Origin: UBA9926 sp913064795
GTDB taxonomy: Bacteria > Pseudomonadota > Gammaproteobacteria > Pseudomonadales > Azotimanducaceae
Length of the DNA: 64,000 nucleotides
NCBI GenBank assembly: GCA_045560765.1
Contig: JBJKZD010000013.1
Span: 1-64,000, forward strand
Direction of reading: 5' to 3'
The notes under the pieces are model-generated. The model did not search any database. It was not told the origin of the DNA and was given only the letters and a program-made list of their open reading frames with translations. Position numbers and translations under genes: made by a program. Position 1 is the stretch's first letter; each line of letters opens with the position of its first letter. This document shows positions 39,201 to 46,220 of the stretch, one piece after another.

Positions 39201-42200
39201 AAAGAAGGCTGAGAAATAGAACCGCCAGAATATCCGCTCACAGAAGTTGAGCCCTCAGAAGTTAGGCTGGCTAGCACCAAATAAGGTGCTGCGGGATCGT
39301 TATCCGGCGTTAAAAAAATTGAACCCGTCTGAGATTGCGTCGTTGCCCCAAAACTAAGTTCCGCACCCAGAGTCTCACCGACAACCCCATCATTGCTATT
39401 GTCAAACGCGCTGTTAGACCCAGCGCCACTCGAAGTTAACTGCAGCACCCCCTCATTTTGAAGAGACAACGCCAATGTACCGGGACTAGCGAGAATGAGG
39501 GTTTGGTTGATTAAGGTGTCTGATGCACCGATCCCAGAAAATTCTAAGCCCGAAATGCCCCCCGTCAACGTGATGACATCCGCCCCAGGACTGTATTGCA
39601 GGTTTACAGCTTCCGCCCCCCGTACTTCAAGGGTTGCACCCGCGCTCGCATAAACCAACAGCATCAACGAGGTGTCACTACCCAGCCCTGGGTCGCGGAG
39701 CACCGCGATCCGGTCATCTGTTTCTTGAGGTGACCATAAGTTCAACAAAATCGTGCCTGTTGTTGCCGGATCCACATACACTGCCGCGTAATCGACTTCG
39801 CCTGGGACATATTCATAAATGGCACCGTCAGTTTGCAGCAACGCATCGCTTCTCAGACTCACGACGAATCGATCGACCAAATCTGGGTTATCACCGTCGG
39901 ATACCGTCGATTCAATGAGGTAGTCGCCGATAACACTGGTGATGGCGTCCCCAGCAAAAGAAATTGTGCTGCTCGCAGGGGTGCCCGATAGCAATAACTC
40001 ACCGCCTGATGCAGAGACGGCAGAAGCAACAACAAGGCCTTCTGGAAGCGCCGCGACAAGGCTTGCGTCTTGAGTGAGCGTCAGCGTATCAAAATCAGTA
40101 TAGGCAATGGTGAGTTGCGGCACAGTCAACGACAACACTGCGTGCACAATGTCGCCGGAGACGGAGACCGGCGCAACGTTATCAATGTCGAAGATGAGCT
40201 CGGCCTCAGACACCCCATCACCATCGCTGACTCGAAAGGTGAAGACGTCCTGAACAGAACCTGCGTTCTCCAGGCCTAAATCCCGAGCGCCTTCATCGGC
40301 CACATAGTCGTAACTCCCATCAGAGCCTAATGTCAGCGTGCCATAGAGACCCAACACCACCACGTCCCCTGAACCGCTATCTATCGTGCCGTCAACGCCG
40401 TCGAGCGCGTTGAGGCCGCCAGTGCGCGCTCCCACCAACAGCAGCGTATCTGTCACGCTGCCATCAGCGTTGTCTGGATCATCCGTCTGAGCAAATAAGG
40501 TTTGGCTGGCCTGAAGCGTTATATCGTTTTGGTCTGCAGCGACCGTTTGCGAGGTTAGAACCGGCGCATCATTGACACCAAACACCACAACACTCACTTC
40601 CTGGCGACCTTCTATCACATCGAGGGTGCCATCAAAGTCCGTATCGAGATCGAGCAGTGAACCGTCTTGATTGATATCTTGAGCATCACTGCTCTGGAAG
40701 ACGATCGTGTCAGTTACTGATTCACCTGCATCCAATCCCAAGACCGCTATGGAACTATTAGCCAGGACATAACTCCAATCACCGCCCGACTCCGTTACAG
40801 CGCCGTAGCTTGCGGAAATGGGTACCAAAAAGGCTCCCTCATTATCCGTGAGAGTAATCGTCCCCGTAATCGAATCGCCAGATGGGTCGCCTGCGGTCAA
40901 ACTCAGGACCCCTTCAACGCCCGTTAATTGAATGGCCGCTGGGAGATTCGCGGTGTAGATTGTAATCGAGGTTGAAGTTTGGGCGCCGTCAGCACTGGTG
41001 AACGTGATTGTGTCAGTGGCTGTCGCTCCGGACGCCAAGGCTTGAATGTCGGATGCTGTGCTGTCTAGTGTATAGGTCCATAAGCCTTCGCCGTCGACCG
41101 CAACATTGCCATAATTTGCCGTTACCGATGACAAAACTGCCTCAGAAGCATCAGGATCTGTAATTAGAATTTGTCCAGAGCCCGTGGTGTCAAATGCTGC
41201 ATCTCGGGTGACGGATGAGTCGCTCGCCTGCAGATCAAGAATCGCAGCATCATTTACCCCCTGAACCGTAATCACCAGCTCAGCGCTCGCGGTCTGATCA
41301 CCATCGGTGACCGTGTAAGTAAAGGTGTCATTTGCCGTCGTGCCTGCACCCAAGGCCTCTACCGCTGACGCCGTCGCTGCGTAGCTATAACTTCCATCCG
41401 CATTCAACGTCAGCGTGCCATAGGTACCGGTGAGCCCTTCCCCCACCGTGCCCGAAGTGCCGTCAGTCACCGACAATCCGCCCGTTCGGAAAGCGTTGAT
41501 GCTCAGCGTATCCCCTTCGGCATCCGTATCATCGGTCAAAACATTCTGTGCTGATGCTAGACCAACCTCGCCGTTCTCAAGCACAGCAATCGCATCACTG
41601 GCCGCAACCGGACTGTCGTTTACGCCCTCGATCTGAAATGAGAAAGTACCTTGTCCGGTTTGCCCAAACTCATCCTGCACCACAATTCCAAACTGCTCGA
41701 TCCCAATCTCACCTTCTTTGAGGTAATCAAACGCGGTACCTGGGTCATAAAGTACCGACCCTATTGTGACGCTACCTTGAGTCAGCGAAGCGTCCAGACT
41801 CAGTACCGTGAGCTCACTGCCAAGATCAGCATCGGCAAAGATCACATCTAGAGGAATCGAGACTTGGCCGCTTCCCGGGACCAACTCCAGTGTAAAACTG
41901 GTTGGATCTGAGACGATCTCGGGCGGATCATTCACACCCTGCACAAATATTGTAACGATCGCTGTTGAAGATTCGCTCCCATCTGACACCGTGTAGGACA
42001 ATGTTTCTTCAAGGGTACCTGTGCTTAAGGACTGGGGTGGCAGGTAAATCAAAGACGTACCGTCTTCAGAGATTGATACTGTTCCCAGTAGACCCTCGTC
42101 ATTTACAGATGAGACAGAAAGAACGTCGCTGGCATCTGGATCTGAGTCGTTAGAAAGCACATCAACGACGAGGGTTTCATCTTCAGTAATCGTCCGCTCA

Positions 42201-42790
42201 TCATCCAACGCTGATGGAGCATCGTTAAGCCCTTCATAGCGAAACACTACTTGAGCGGTATCGCTCAAAACTCCTGATTCAACGGTATACGAAAAAGTTT
42301 CTGTCGCCGTTTCTCCTTCGCCTAAACTGCTCAGGAGTGTCACATCAGGTTGAAACACAACCTGACCATCAGTGAGAGTGACCGCGTCGGGACGAGCACC
42401 CTCGATACTGACAATCTGGATGCTTTGACCCTCGTCTGGATCTTGATCATTGCTGATCAATTGATCCGTGACATCAAAAGCCGCGCTGGTCGAGATTTGC
42501 ACCTCGTCGCTTCCAGCTTCAGGCGGGTTGTCTGGAGGGACTTCGACCTCTGGCTCAGGAGTCGCCTCTGGCTCGACCTCTGCAACGACTTCCTCAACCG
42601 TCGACTCAGGCAGCGCCAGCGTTTGGAGCCCTTCGTCCTGTCCAGTGTCTACTGTAGAGTCTTGGGATTGTAACGTTTCAAGACCAGCATCACTCTCCTC
42701 TGCGACAGTTTCAACCTCACTTTCAGGATTGGCAAATGTTGAAATTTCATCTGAAATCTCAGAGATTTCGGCTTCGGATTCTACGACCAA
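33215..42790 (-). CDS. Giant type I-secreted adhesin, main body (frameshifted from its N-terminus)
   Basis: This open frame of about 3190 residues is the bulk of one surface protein. It really continues upstream to 43153 with no good start codon; the TTG at 42790 is only the first nominal start. In order it has a Glu/Asp-rich segment, and then several Ig-like/VCBS/cadherin-like repeats (residues ~95-920) marked by DGSYSY..TVTDG..GVND endings. A long beta-rich low-complexity Ser/Gly/Thr/Leu region follows (~920-2750), including three 65-residue repeats (see the repeat entry). Near the C-terminus are RTX Ca2+-binding repeats (LGAGGDDLITGLGFGDTAYG ~residue 2800; GRAGDDMLDGKAGADRQLG ~residue 2990). 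The C-terminal tail is typical of type I secretion signals. No secretion genes are adjacent. Translation would require the frame shifts described below to be absent or reversed. Confidence 0.85.
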   Translation of the reverse strand: MVVESEAEISEISDEISTFANPESEVETVAEESDAGLETLQSQDSTVDTGQDEGLQTLALPESTVEEVVAEVEPEATPEPEVEVPPDNPPEAGSDEVQISTSAAFDVTDQLISNDQDPDEGQSIQIVSIEGARPDAVTLTDGQVVFQPDVTLLSSLGEGETATETFSYTVESGVLSDTAQVVFRYEGLNDAPSALDDERTITEDETLVVDVLSNDSDPDASDVLSVSSVNDEGLLGTVSISEDGTSLIYLPPQSLSTGTLEETLSYTVSDGSESSTAIVTIFVQGVNDPPEIVSDPTSFTLELVPGSGQVSIPLDVIFADADLGSELTVLSLDASLTQGSVTIGSVLYDPGTAFDYLKEGEIGIEQFGIVVQDEFGQTGQGTFSFQIEGVNDSPVAASDAIAVLENGEVGLASAQNVLTDDTDAEGDTLSINAFRTGGLSVTDGTSGTVGEGLTGTYGTLTLNADGSYSYAATASAVEALGAGTTANDTFTYTVTDGDQTASAELVITVQGVNDAAILDLQASDSSVTRDAAFDTTGSGQILITDPDASEAVLSSVTANYGNVAVDGEGLWTYTLDSTASDIQALASGATATDTITFTSADGAQTSTSITIYTANLPAAIQLTGVEGVLSLTAGDPSGDSITGTITLTDNEGAFLVPISASYGAVTESGGDWSYVLANSSIAVLGLDAGESVTDTIVFQSSDAQDINQDGSLLDLDTDFDGTLDVIEGRQEVSVVVFGVNDAPVLTSQTVAADQNDITLQASQTLFAQTDDPDNADGSVTDTLLLVGARTGGLNALDGVDGTIDSGSGDVVVLGLYGTLTLGSDGSYDYVADEGARDLGLENAGSVQDVFTFRVSDGDGVSEAELIFDIDNVAPVSVSGDIVHAVLSLTVPQLTIAYTDFDTLTLTQDASLVAALPEGLVVASAVSASGGELLLSGTPASSTISFAGDAITSVIGDYLIESTVSDGDNPDLVDRFVVSLRSDALLQTDGAIYEYVPGEVDYAAVYVDPATTGTILLNLWSPQETDDRIAVLRDPGLGSDTSLMLLVYASAGATLEVRGAEAVNLQYSPGADVITLTGGISGLEFSGIGASDTLINQTLILASPGTLALSLQNEGVLQLTSSGAGSNSAFDNSNDGVVGETLGAELSFGATTQSQTGSIFLTPDNDPAAPYLVLASLTSEGSTSVSGYSGGSISQPSLLEISSADIPTAMSQTATASTLITSGGRLMAGSLDNTGEITLRYDLHDQGLGVGLASNVGAGAAGHLEVTGTYTESGLLISDGRSVNGSSGALADVNEVSVGSMILTGEVKLDADLLFSNTAQSLDWRQGTVSFAPDVELRIAGGTLTLGENSNVTGYGTIVFGSEVLPDASSGTTLSIDGSLATSQFEADFDFSEDAVTISAVNNSDVLTLSASDELVFDNETVSANLQIDGALIVASRANALVGATSISASGELVLESDASTTTTVQLSVTQLLTNQGQIEINLTAPGQSVISSTPSLSSGSWTGGVATMTTSSAHGLTTGDVILVDSVNPSGYDYSGAVTVVDSTTFTYDLAADPGGPATGGVIQVFANVLSLEGGLVNSGTFTVAQVGPEDVDASVYDHESVLIHGDLTNSVDGVLTFSDGSVRIEGDILNAGQMAIDGEAFSANSSGAGASVTLGGDLILAASSQLHLEIQDGGSFYGLTFPYLSAGIIRGADESPADLGALVLSFGNSADMSTSADATIIDLGYSDNFFVGTNFSTVSSNLAAGYSVSLQSNTYGTDTSRQTISVVVADDMEYESIASFSETSTSTITADFLDGSNWSKIFPQSDVRDITWSDASGSGIATLVTQGPHGLTTGSQVDIFGTGGFDQSAAVVTVVDATTLTYALIDNPGSYASGGTVTDYSSTTIEVSTATYSSETSLATVVTTSAHGFQTGDTVTISGISSDYDYNGIVTVVDATTLTYSPTSPPSSNAGSGGQIYGYNNPPGAEDDVRVTHSLSIAAGSTVSLNSLSLENPNGSSTSTSSTTVYLDANSYGTSVSTTEITLADQSAVGQNTSFSIGSNSSVNSVLLTLGNALTINGSLVVGSSAVLNRASDSDGKIIVSESGSAYFTGGSSLGLELSIERGGTLSWTSSGASNDTIGGSGLIVNAGDVEINASYFGSMALSVDLKNLGDLDLRFGSSSTGIVSLTEDAGVTLTNEGRLIASSFSDSGSLVLNNNTLDSRNGELLLFVDAGTGSSTNTYSMTLSGGASAASPGILMLGNTVFAGSARTVSISAVQTESNSQWTVTVTTSEALSSFLSGPFFSSVTGGTFGESWVSETRQDGSVVYTNTFTRGSGDVSISIADSTSGGGFYGASLTIDADGSISSSSNTTSVAELDLDGHLEIRLTDIVVFSDFNGTHALVLDGSGAESLLFSNDSNETLAWVNSETVRLNNLTVNTGVILANAPNDKSDSDLVVTEITGNSLINGDFYNLSNGPNSPMVSELYVQGALTFNGDVVQESGAEIYIGSLASSAASVATTVTFAKDFSNSGVVTVGLAGGAENHTLTVGSNTSAGTFGNAGGFAVSAGSGTTTLDAQLNNTGDVLIQSQFVLDATAGANHVSNGVISLDGANAGLTLGGTGSADVLTVSSAGYLVTSNPGSGIEIIVSSGSSLVIDGHLAIGDTVQSSEPGNVFLTTGIDDLTITTESELIIGGSGVVSMDVTYGTSTLNDALTVTTTTTGGVLRLSGGRLALSSVFSSAGATVTMITASSILGSFDTIDGLILDNGANRTVADIDQLATSITLTPLGDPGMLQEGSASGDVFDFEANPAISHYLGAGGDDLITGLGFGDTAYGEAGNDTFVLDVSGVRRIDGGDGFDRVVLSSTETAFDFTGGWLGHTFERIELLSMDDTLSQTLAIDAKGIKSIVDGQSDLLDGDIGLAIDGNAGDIINLSGDFEFSEDRYLLTHSASASGSATTLDYQPELYTGVSDGSVSLFFDQAVSVNVIHSSGAISRYGDETGDTLSGTDKPGETLFGRAGDDMLDGKAGADRQLGGDGNDSIVYDSTDIQTDGGRGVDTLMVSGSIDFSQLTNPATNIEQINAAGNGTADTMTLTFSDVFDLVGDNSLAAYVTDHVNHSEHKVLVINGDNEDTLVLEGVDVREATPLASGIDLFGDGNLYALFQDDTLGLDIYVLSSLLESTESSGAVAGSPVMGSGSVGADLYEAPQDSFGGF
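36911..38290 (-). repeat. Three divergent ~65-residue repeats inside the giant adhesin
   Basis: Copies lie at about 38093-38290, 37150-37354 and 36911-37114. Each has the pattern 'A-T-x-x-(T/S)-x-x-(A/P)-H-G-(L/F)-x-T-G-(D/S)' followed by VTVVD(S/A)TT(F/L)TY and a Gly-rich end, e.g. SSAHGLTTGD...VTVVDSTTFTY in the first, QGPHGLTTGS...VTVVDATTLTY in the second and TSAHGFQTGD...VTVVDATTLTY in the third. The last two are adjacent. These look like tandem beta-sandwich modules. Confidence 0.75.
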
Positions 42791-42960
42791 TGTATCGTCA
42801 ATTTCCTCAACGGCCTGGCTCTCAACCTCTGCCTCATCAGAGCCCAGGCTCGTCAGATCTTCATCCTCAACCGATTCTTCCTCCGCTTCAGCTTCGGCAT
42901 CATCTTCATTGTCTGCGCTATCCTCTGCTTCGACCTCTTCCGTTTCGGCTTCGGTTTCCT

Positions 42961-43827
42961 CTACAATTTCTTCCGCGGTGGTTTCTTCCTCAACCGCTTC
43001 CTCAGCTTCCTCAGCTTCAGCAGCAACCTCTTCAACGGCCTCTTCCGCCTGCTCCTCGGCTTGCTCATCAGCCTCAACCGCCTCTTCTTCTGCGGCACTC
43101 CCGTCAGGGGCGGAAGCGCGATCTGCAATGCCTGCTGAGCCTGAGCCGTGGGTTCAGTTGTGAAAGAAGGGGAGCCATTGAGTACCACAACCGCCGTATT
43201 ACCAGGAACCTCCAAGGTCACACTGTTGAGCCCATTTATGTCTGTGATCACTAGAACACCGGAGCGATGCACAACAACGGTCTCGCCGGTAACATCGACC
43301 GCCCCCTCCAGCTCACTGCCGCGAACGCCGATAATCGAGGTTGGGGTGGTCAATTGTGTATGGGCTTGATTCGAGGCGCTTGGGAGCTCCCCGATTTTTC
43401 CGCTCTTATAATAGAAACCACCCACTCTGACCGTCGCTTCAAATCGGCCAACATCCGCGGCCTCATCAAACTCAAAATTATCGAGGGATGCCTCACCGTT
43501 TTGACCGAGTTGGAATTTGGTGCCGTCACGCATCTCAGCTTTGATGAAGCTACCGGCCCCGGTGAGAATAACGTCTCCCTGATAAAGCACAGCACCCTTG
43601 GTGATCGTCTCTTCACTGCCATCGGCATGGCGAACAGTCACCTTCCCAACCACCAGTTTCACCGTCCCAATTTCGATCAGAGTACCCCCGGAGGGCGCAG
43701 GACCAGCAAATTGTACATCGAGGCCAAAGGCCCGCGGGTAAAGGCTTTTAACCATGGCAGGGCTAAGCCCAGCACCATTTTCAATCACCAGATTAGGGGG
43801 GGGTTGGGAAACTAAAATAGTCTGCAA
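42961..43827 (-). CDS. FecR-domain segment of the giant adhesin (middle frame)
   Basis: This open frame of 288 codons contains a FecR-type domain (GKVTVRHADGSEETITKGAV, then LTGAGSFIKAEMRDGTKFQLG and PTSIIGVRGSELEGAV). It runs from LVIENGAGLSPAMV near its start to an abrupt, very basic tail (KKRRLRLMSKPRSRRKRPL), which is a sign of a wrong frame, not a real protein end. In the next frame the same bases encode a Glu-rich stretch that continues into the main body. FecR-like N-termini occur in large type I-secreted adhesins. It should be read as part of one interrupted gene from 44023 to 33215. Confidence 0.75.
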   Translation of the reverse strand: MQTILVSQPPPNLVIENGAGLSPAMVKSLYPRAFGLDVQFAGPAPSGGTLIEIGTVKLVVGKVTVRHADGSEETITKGAVLYQGDVILTGAGSFIKAEMRDGTKFQLGQNGEASLDNFEFDEAADVGRFEATVRVGGFYYKSGKIGELPSASNQAHTQLTTPTSIIGVRGSELEGAVDVTGETVVVHRSGVLVITDINGLNSVTLEVPGNTAVVVLNGSPSFTTEPTAQAQQALQIALPPLTGVPQKKRRLRLMSKPRSRRKRPLKRLLLKLRKLRKRLRKKPPRKKL

Positions 43828-44023
43828 CAGTGTGCTTTATGCCGCTGGGATTTGTTATTTCAAGATCAAAACCTTGCTGTGAAAAACTGCCGTACAGCAG
43901 AAAAGAGGCGTCAGGCAACTGGTGCTCGAAGATCTGAGCAGCCAGATTTTCCGGTTGAACCTCCGATTTAGGAGATTCCAATCCGGAAGGCTTTAATCCC
44001 AATGATGGTTCATGTTTCAGCAA
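43793..44023 (-). CDS. N-terminal segment of the giant adhesin (retention-like)
   Basis: This 76-codon frame starts with a TTG at 44023, supported by AAGGA 7 bases upstream. It ends FDLEITNPSGIKHTVADYFSFPTPP followed by a stop produced inside an 8-base C tract. If the tract had seven C's, the protein would run on as FPTPPNLVIENGAGLSPAMV into the FecR segment, which is the natural N-terminal arrangement of large type I-secreted adhesins (a beta-rich strand, then PPxLxxExGAxLxPxxV, then FecR). It is therefore the true start of the giant gene and not a separate small protein. Confidence 0.6.
   Translation of the reverse strand: MLKHEPSLGLKPSGLESPKSEVQPENLAAQIFEHQLPDASFLLYGSFSQQGFDLEITNPSGIKHTVADYFSFPTPP
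43796..43803 (-). repeat. Eight-base C (G on + strand) homopolymer within the adhesin coding region
   Basis: Eight consecutive C's in the coding strand separate the N-terminal frame from the FecR frame. One base fewer would join the two frames in register. Tracts of this length are prone to slippage during replication and to miscounting during sequencing. Confidence 0.85.
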
Positions 44024-44505
44024 TTAACTTTCCTTATCGAAGTCAACTAGACCGCTTGAAGCAACCTTGGCAACCTCTCTAGACTCCTTTTCCTCCGTAA
44101 AAACAATCGCTTGCATCGTTGAAGCTTCTCCGCCGGCCCAAACGACGCCTCTAACAGTCTAATGTGGCGCCGTCAGAAAAGTTGATCTCTGTGAGAACAT
44201 CGCAGCTTCCTTGGAGGAGACCATTAACGCCTCCGCCCCTACCGAAGCTCTAATATATTTTTATCAACCTAATTTTATTTAACTCCTCTTAATCAATAAA
44301 AACAATGGTTTTTCTATAGGATCAGGGCGTTACTCGAGGAGAAAATTTGAACATAAAAATCATCTTGAAGCGCCATCACCCCGGGATCAAAAAAACAAAT
44401 TGAGAAGCAATGTTCGACGAACGGAACCGAGTAGTCGGTGAACCCCTGGGGTATTTTGCAACATCCCTTAGTCTGTGATGGCCGATACCCGCTCAAATTA
44501 AAGCG
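44024..44505. other. Intergenic region upstream of the giant adhesin
   Basis: This stretch of about 480 bases lies between the 3' end of the aminotransferase and the TTG start of the adhesin, both on the minus strand. It presumably carries the promoter of the adhesin. It is AT-rich in the middle (44255-44310). A minus-strand frame at 44314-44496 has low-complexity codons and no supporting features, so it is not called. No riboswitch or terminator hairpin was recognised. Confidence 0.4.
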
Positions 44506-45646
44506 TTATGGGTCAAAGAGATGCTCAAACTCACGAGCTGCATTACTCAAACGACATCGATGAATGCTTTCCGCAAGAACGGGAATCCCTTGGGTAATCA
44601 GCGCGTTAGGCACGTGGCCAAAAGCCAATCGCAGGTAATGCACTGGCTCTCCCGTGACGTTAAAGTCCTTGCCCTCAGCGTAGAAAAACCCAGCCTCGGC
44701 AGTGACCTGCTTTAGCCTGTCCAAGTCCACGTCCTCTGGGAGCCGGAGCCACAAAAACAAGCCACCCACGGGTCGTGACCATGCGCAGATGTCAGAAAGC
44801 GACGATTCAAGGGCATCCAGCAAAAGGTCCCGTTTTACCTTTAGGGCGGCATTAGCATGCTCACAATGGCCCCATAGATCGTCTTCGTAGAATTTTGCAA
44901 GAACCGAGGCCGCAAAATAGTTACTTCCTGCATCAAATCGTCGGGATACGATCTTTTGGAAATAGGGCGATTCGGCCATGAGATAACCAAGGCGAACGCC
45001 AGGGGCAAAGATCTTCGATAAGGAACCAATATAAATGTGCCTTGGATCAGGATTTAAGGCATACAAAGAAGGCTCCTTTTCGCCCTCAAAATGAACATCC
45101 CCGTAGCAATTGTCTTCCACAATAGGAAGATGATGTTCTTCAGCAAGGTCGATGAGCGCCAAACGTCTCTCCAACGGCATCGTTGCTCCCGTTGGATTCT
45201 GATACGACGTTAGGGTGTAAATGAACTTCGGCTTGATCGGCATTGCATCAAGCTTCTCGGCCAGGATATCAACCCGCATCCCTTGCTCATCGACGGGAAT
45301 ACCTTCCATTTTCAGTCCAATGCCACGATAAGCGGCAATCGTCCCCGGAATAAGTGAACGCTTCAGTGACCACACTATCGCCGGGTTGGTCCATCAGCGC
45401 TTGGCCAGCCAAAGTAACTGCCTGCATGGAACCGTTCATCAGCGCTATTTTTTCCGGATCGACCAAGACGCCTTCACGCTCACTCTCTCGTCGAGCCATC
45501 AACTTGCGAAGGCCTAAATGACCCTTGCCGCCAGGGTATTGATTCATCTCAGAGAACTCAGCATCGATGGCATCTGCGGCGGCTCGTTTAAACGCCTCTA
45601 CAGGAAAAGTCTCTGGATTGGTTTGCCCCACCGCAAAATCAAACAT
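44506..45646 (-). pseudogene. PLP-dependent aminotransferase (class I/II, MocR/2-aminoadipate type), single-base frameshift
   Basis: Two frames cover one enzyme: 45287-45646 (N-terminal part, ending abruptly after TEAFTYSG) and 44506-45375 (starting inside at TIAAYRGIGLKMEG). The true junction reads FTYSG-TIAAYRG, which is restored by removing one G from the G4 run at 45343-45346. The joined protein would be about 379 residues, with SYQNPTGATMPLERR and IVEDNCYGDVHF in the cofactor pocket and YIGSLSKIFAPGVRLGYL with the Schiff-base Lys. It would transfer an amino group between amino and 2-oxo acids; the substrate is unknown. Either a real mutation or a sequencing error in the G run would explain it. 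Confidence 0.8.
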
Positions 45647-45788
45647 AGTTTTCTCTCATTGTGTTTATCACCGAAGCATCGACCCTAACTCCCGGGATGC
45701 CCTGATTAACAAAAAAAGGAGAAACTTGCAGTTTCAAGGCAACCCGCTCTGCCCTTCACCGATTGCGGCATCCGATTCCCCGATGCGA

Positions 45789-46220
45789 CTAGGATTGAAT
45801 GCGGGGGTTATTCCAAATATCCCTGGTGAGCAGCCATTGTCCCTGCGGATTCTTTGCAAATAACCAAAGATGGCGACTGACGGATCGCAAGGGCGGCGCT
45901 GAGCTATCACGTTTTGGGACCAAATAGCCGTCAAAGGAGACTCTAGCAAAACCGCGCTGATCAAAAACCGCAACTTCATCAATGGTGACCTGCTGCTCGA
46001 ATCGGAATTTTTCAGTGAAGCGGTAAAACCGCCTTGCTTCATCAAGCGTCACATCCTGGCGGCTAGCAGGCATCATCCAAACCGCATCTGCAGCAAAAAG
46101 GTCGAAGTAACTGAAAAAATCATCCGATTGAGTGCAATTAATTGCAGACAGCAACAGTCTCTGAACCCGACGTTCATCCTCGGTTTGAATCTTCCTAGGC
46201 GACTGCTCAGACTGAGACAT
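45789..46220 (-). CDS. NTF2-like/SnoaL-like domain protein
   Basis: This 143-residue protein has the cone-shaped alpha+beta NTF2/SnoaL fold pattern: LLLSAINCTQSDDFFSYFDLFAADAVWMMP in the N-terminal helix region, the loop DEARRFYRFTEKF, then strand-rich ARVSFDGYLVPKRD and SRHLWLFAKNPQGQWLLTRDIWN ending the sheet. Similar proteins include polyketide cyclases, ketosteroid isomerases and small-subunit dioxygenase-like proteins; the activity is not assignable. The ATG at 46220 follows GGGAG. It is on the same strand as the aminotransferase, 142 bases upstream of it. Confidence 0.75.
   Translation of the reverse strand: MSQSEQSPRKIQTEDERRVQRLLLSAINCTQSDDFFSYFDLFAADAVWMMPASRQDVTLDEARRFYRFTEKFRFEQQVTIDEVAVFDQRGFARVSFDGYLVPKRDSSAPPLRSVSRHLWLFAKNPQGQWLLTRDIWNNPRIQS

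Noticed and set aside
42468..43254. Two plus-strand open frames, Ser/Thr/Ala-rich and Pro/Leu/Gln-rich
   Set aside because: They are antisense to the Glu-rich adhesin linker and arise from its GAA/GAG and GCx codons.
44314..44496. Minus-strand open frame of 60 codons upstream of the adhesin
   Set aside because: Low-complexity sequence, no start signal and no recognisable motif.
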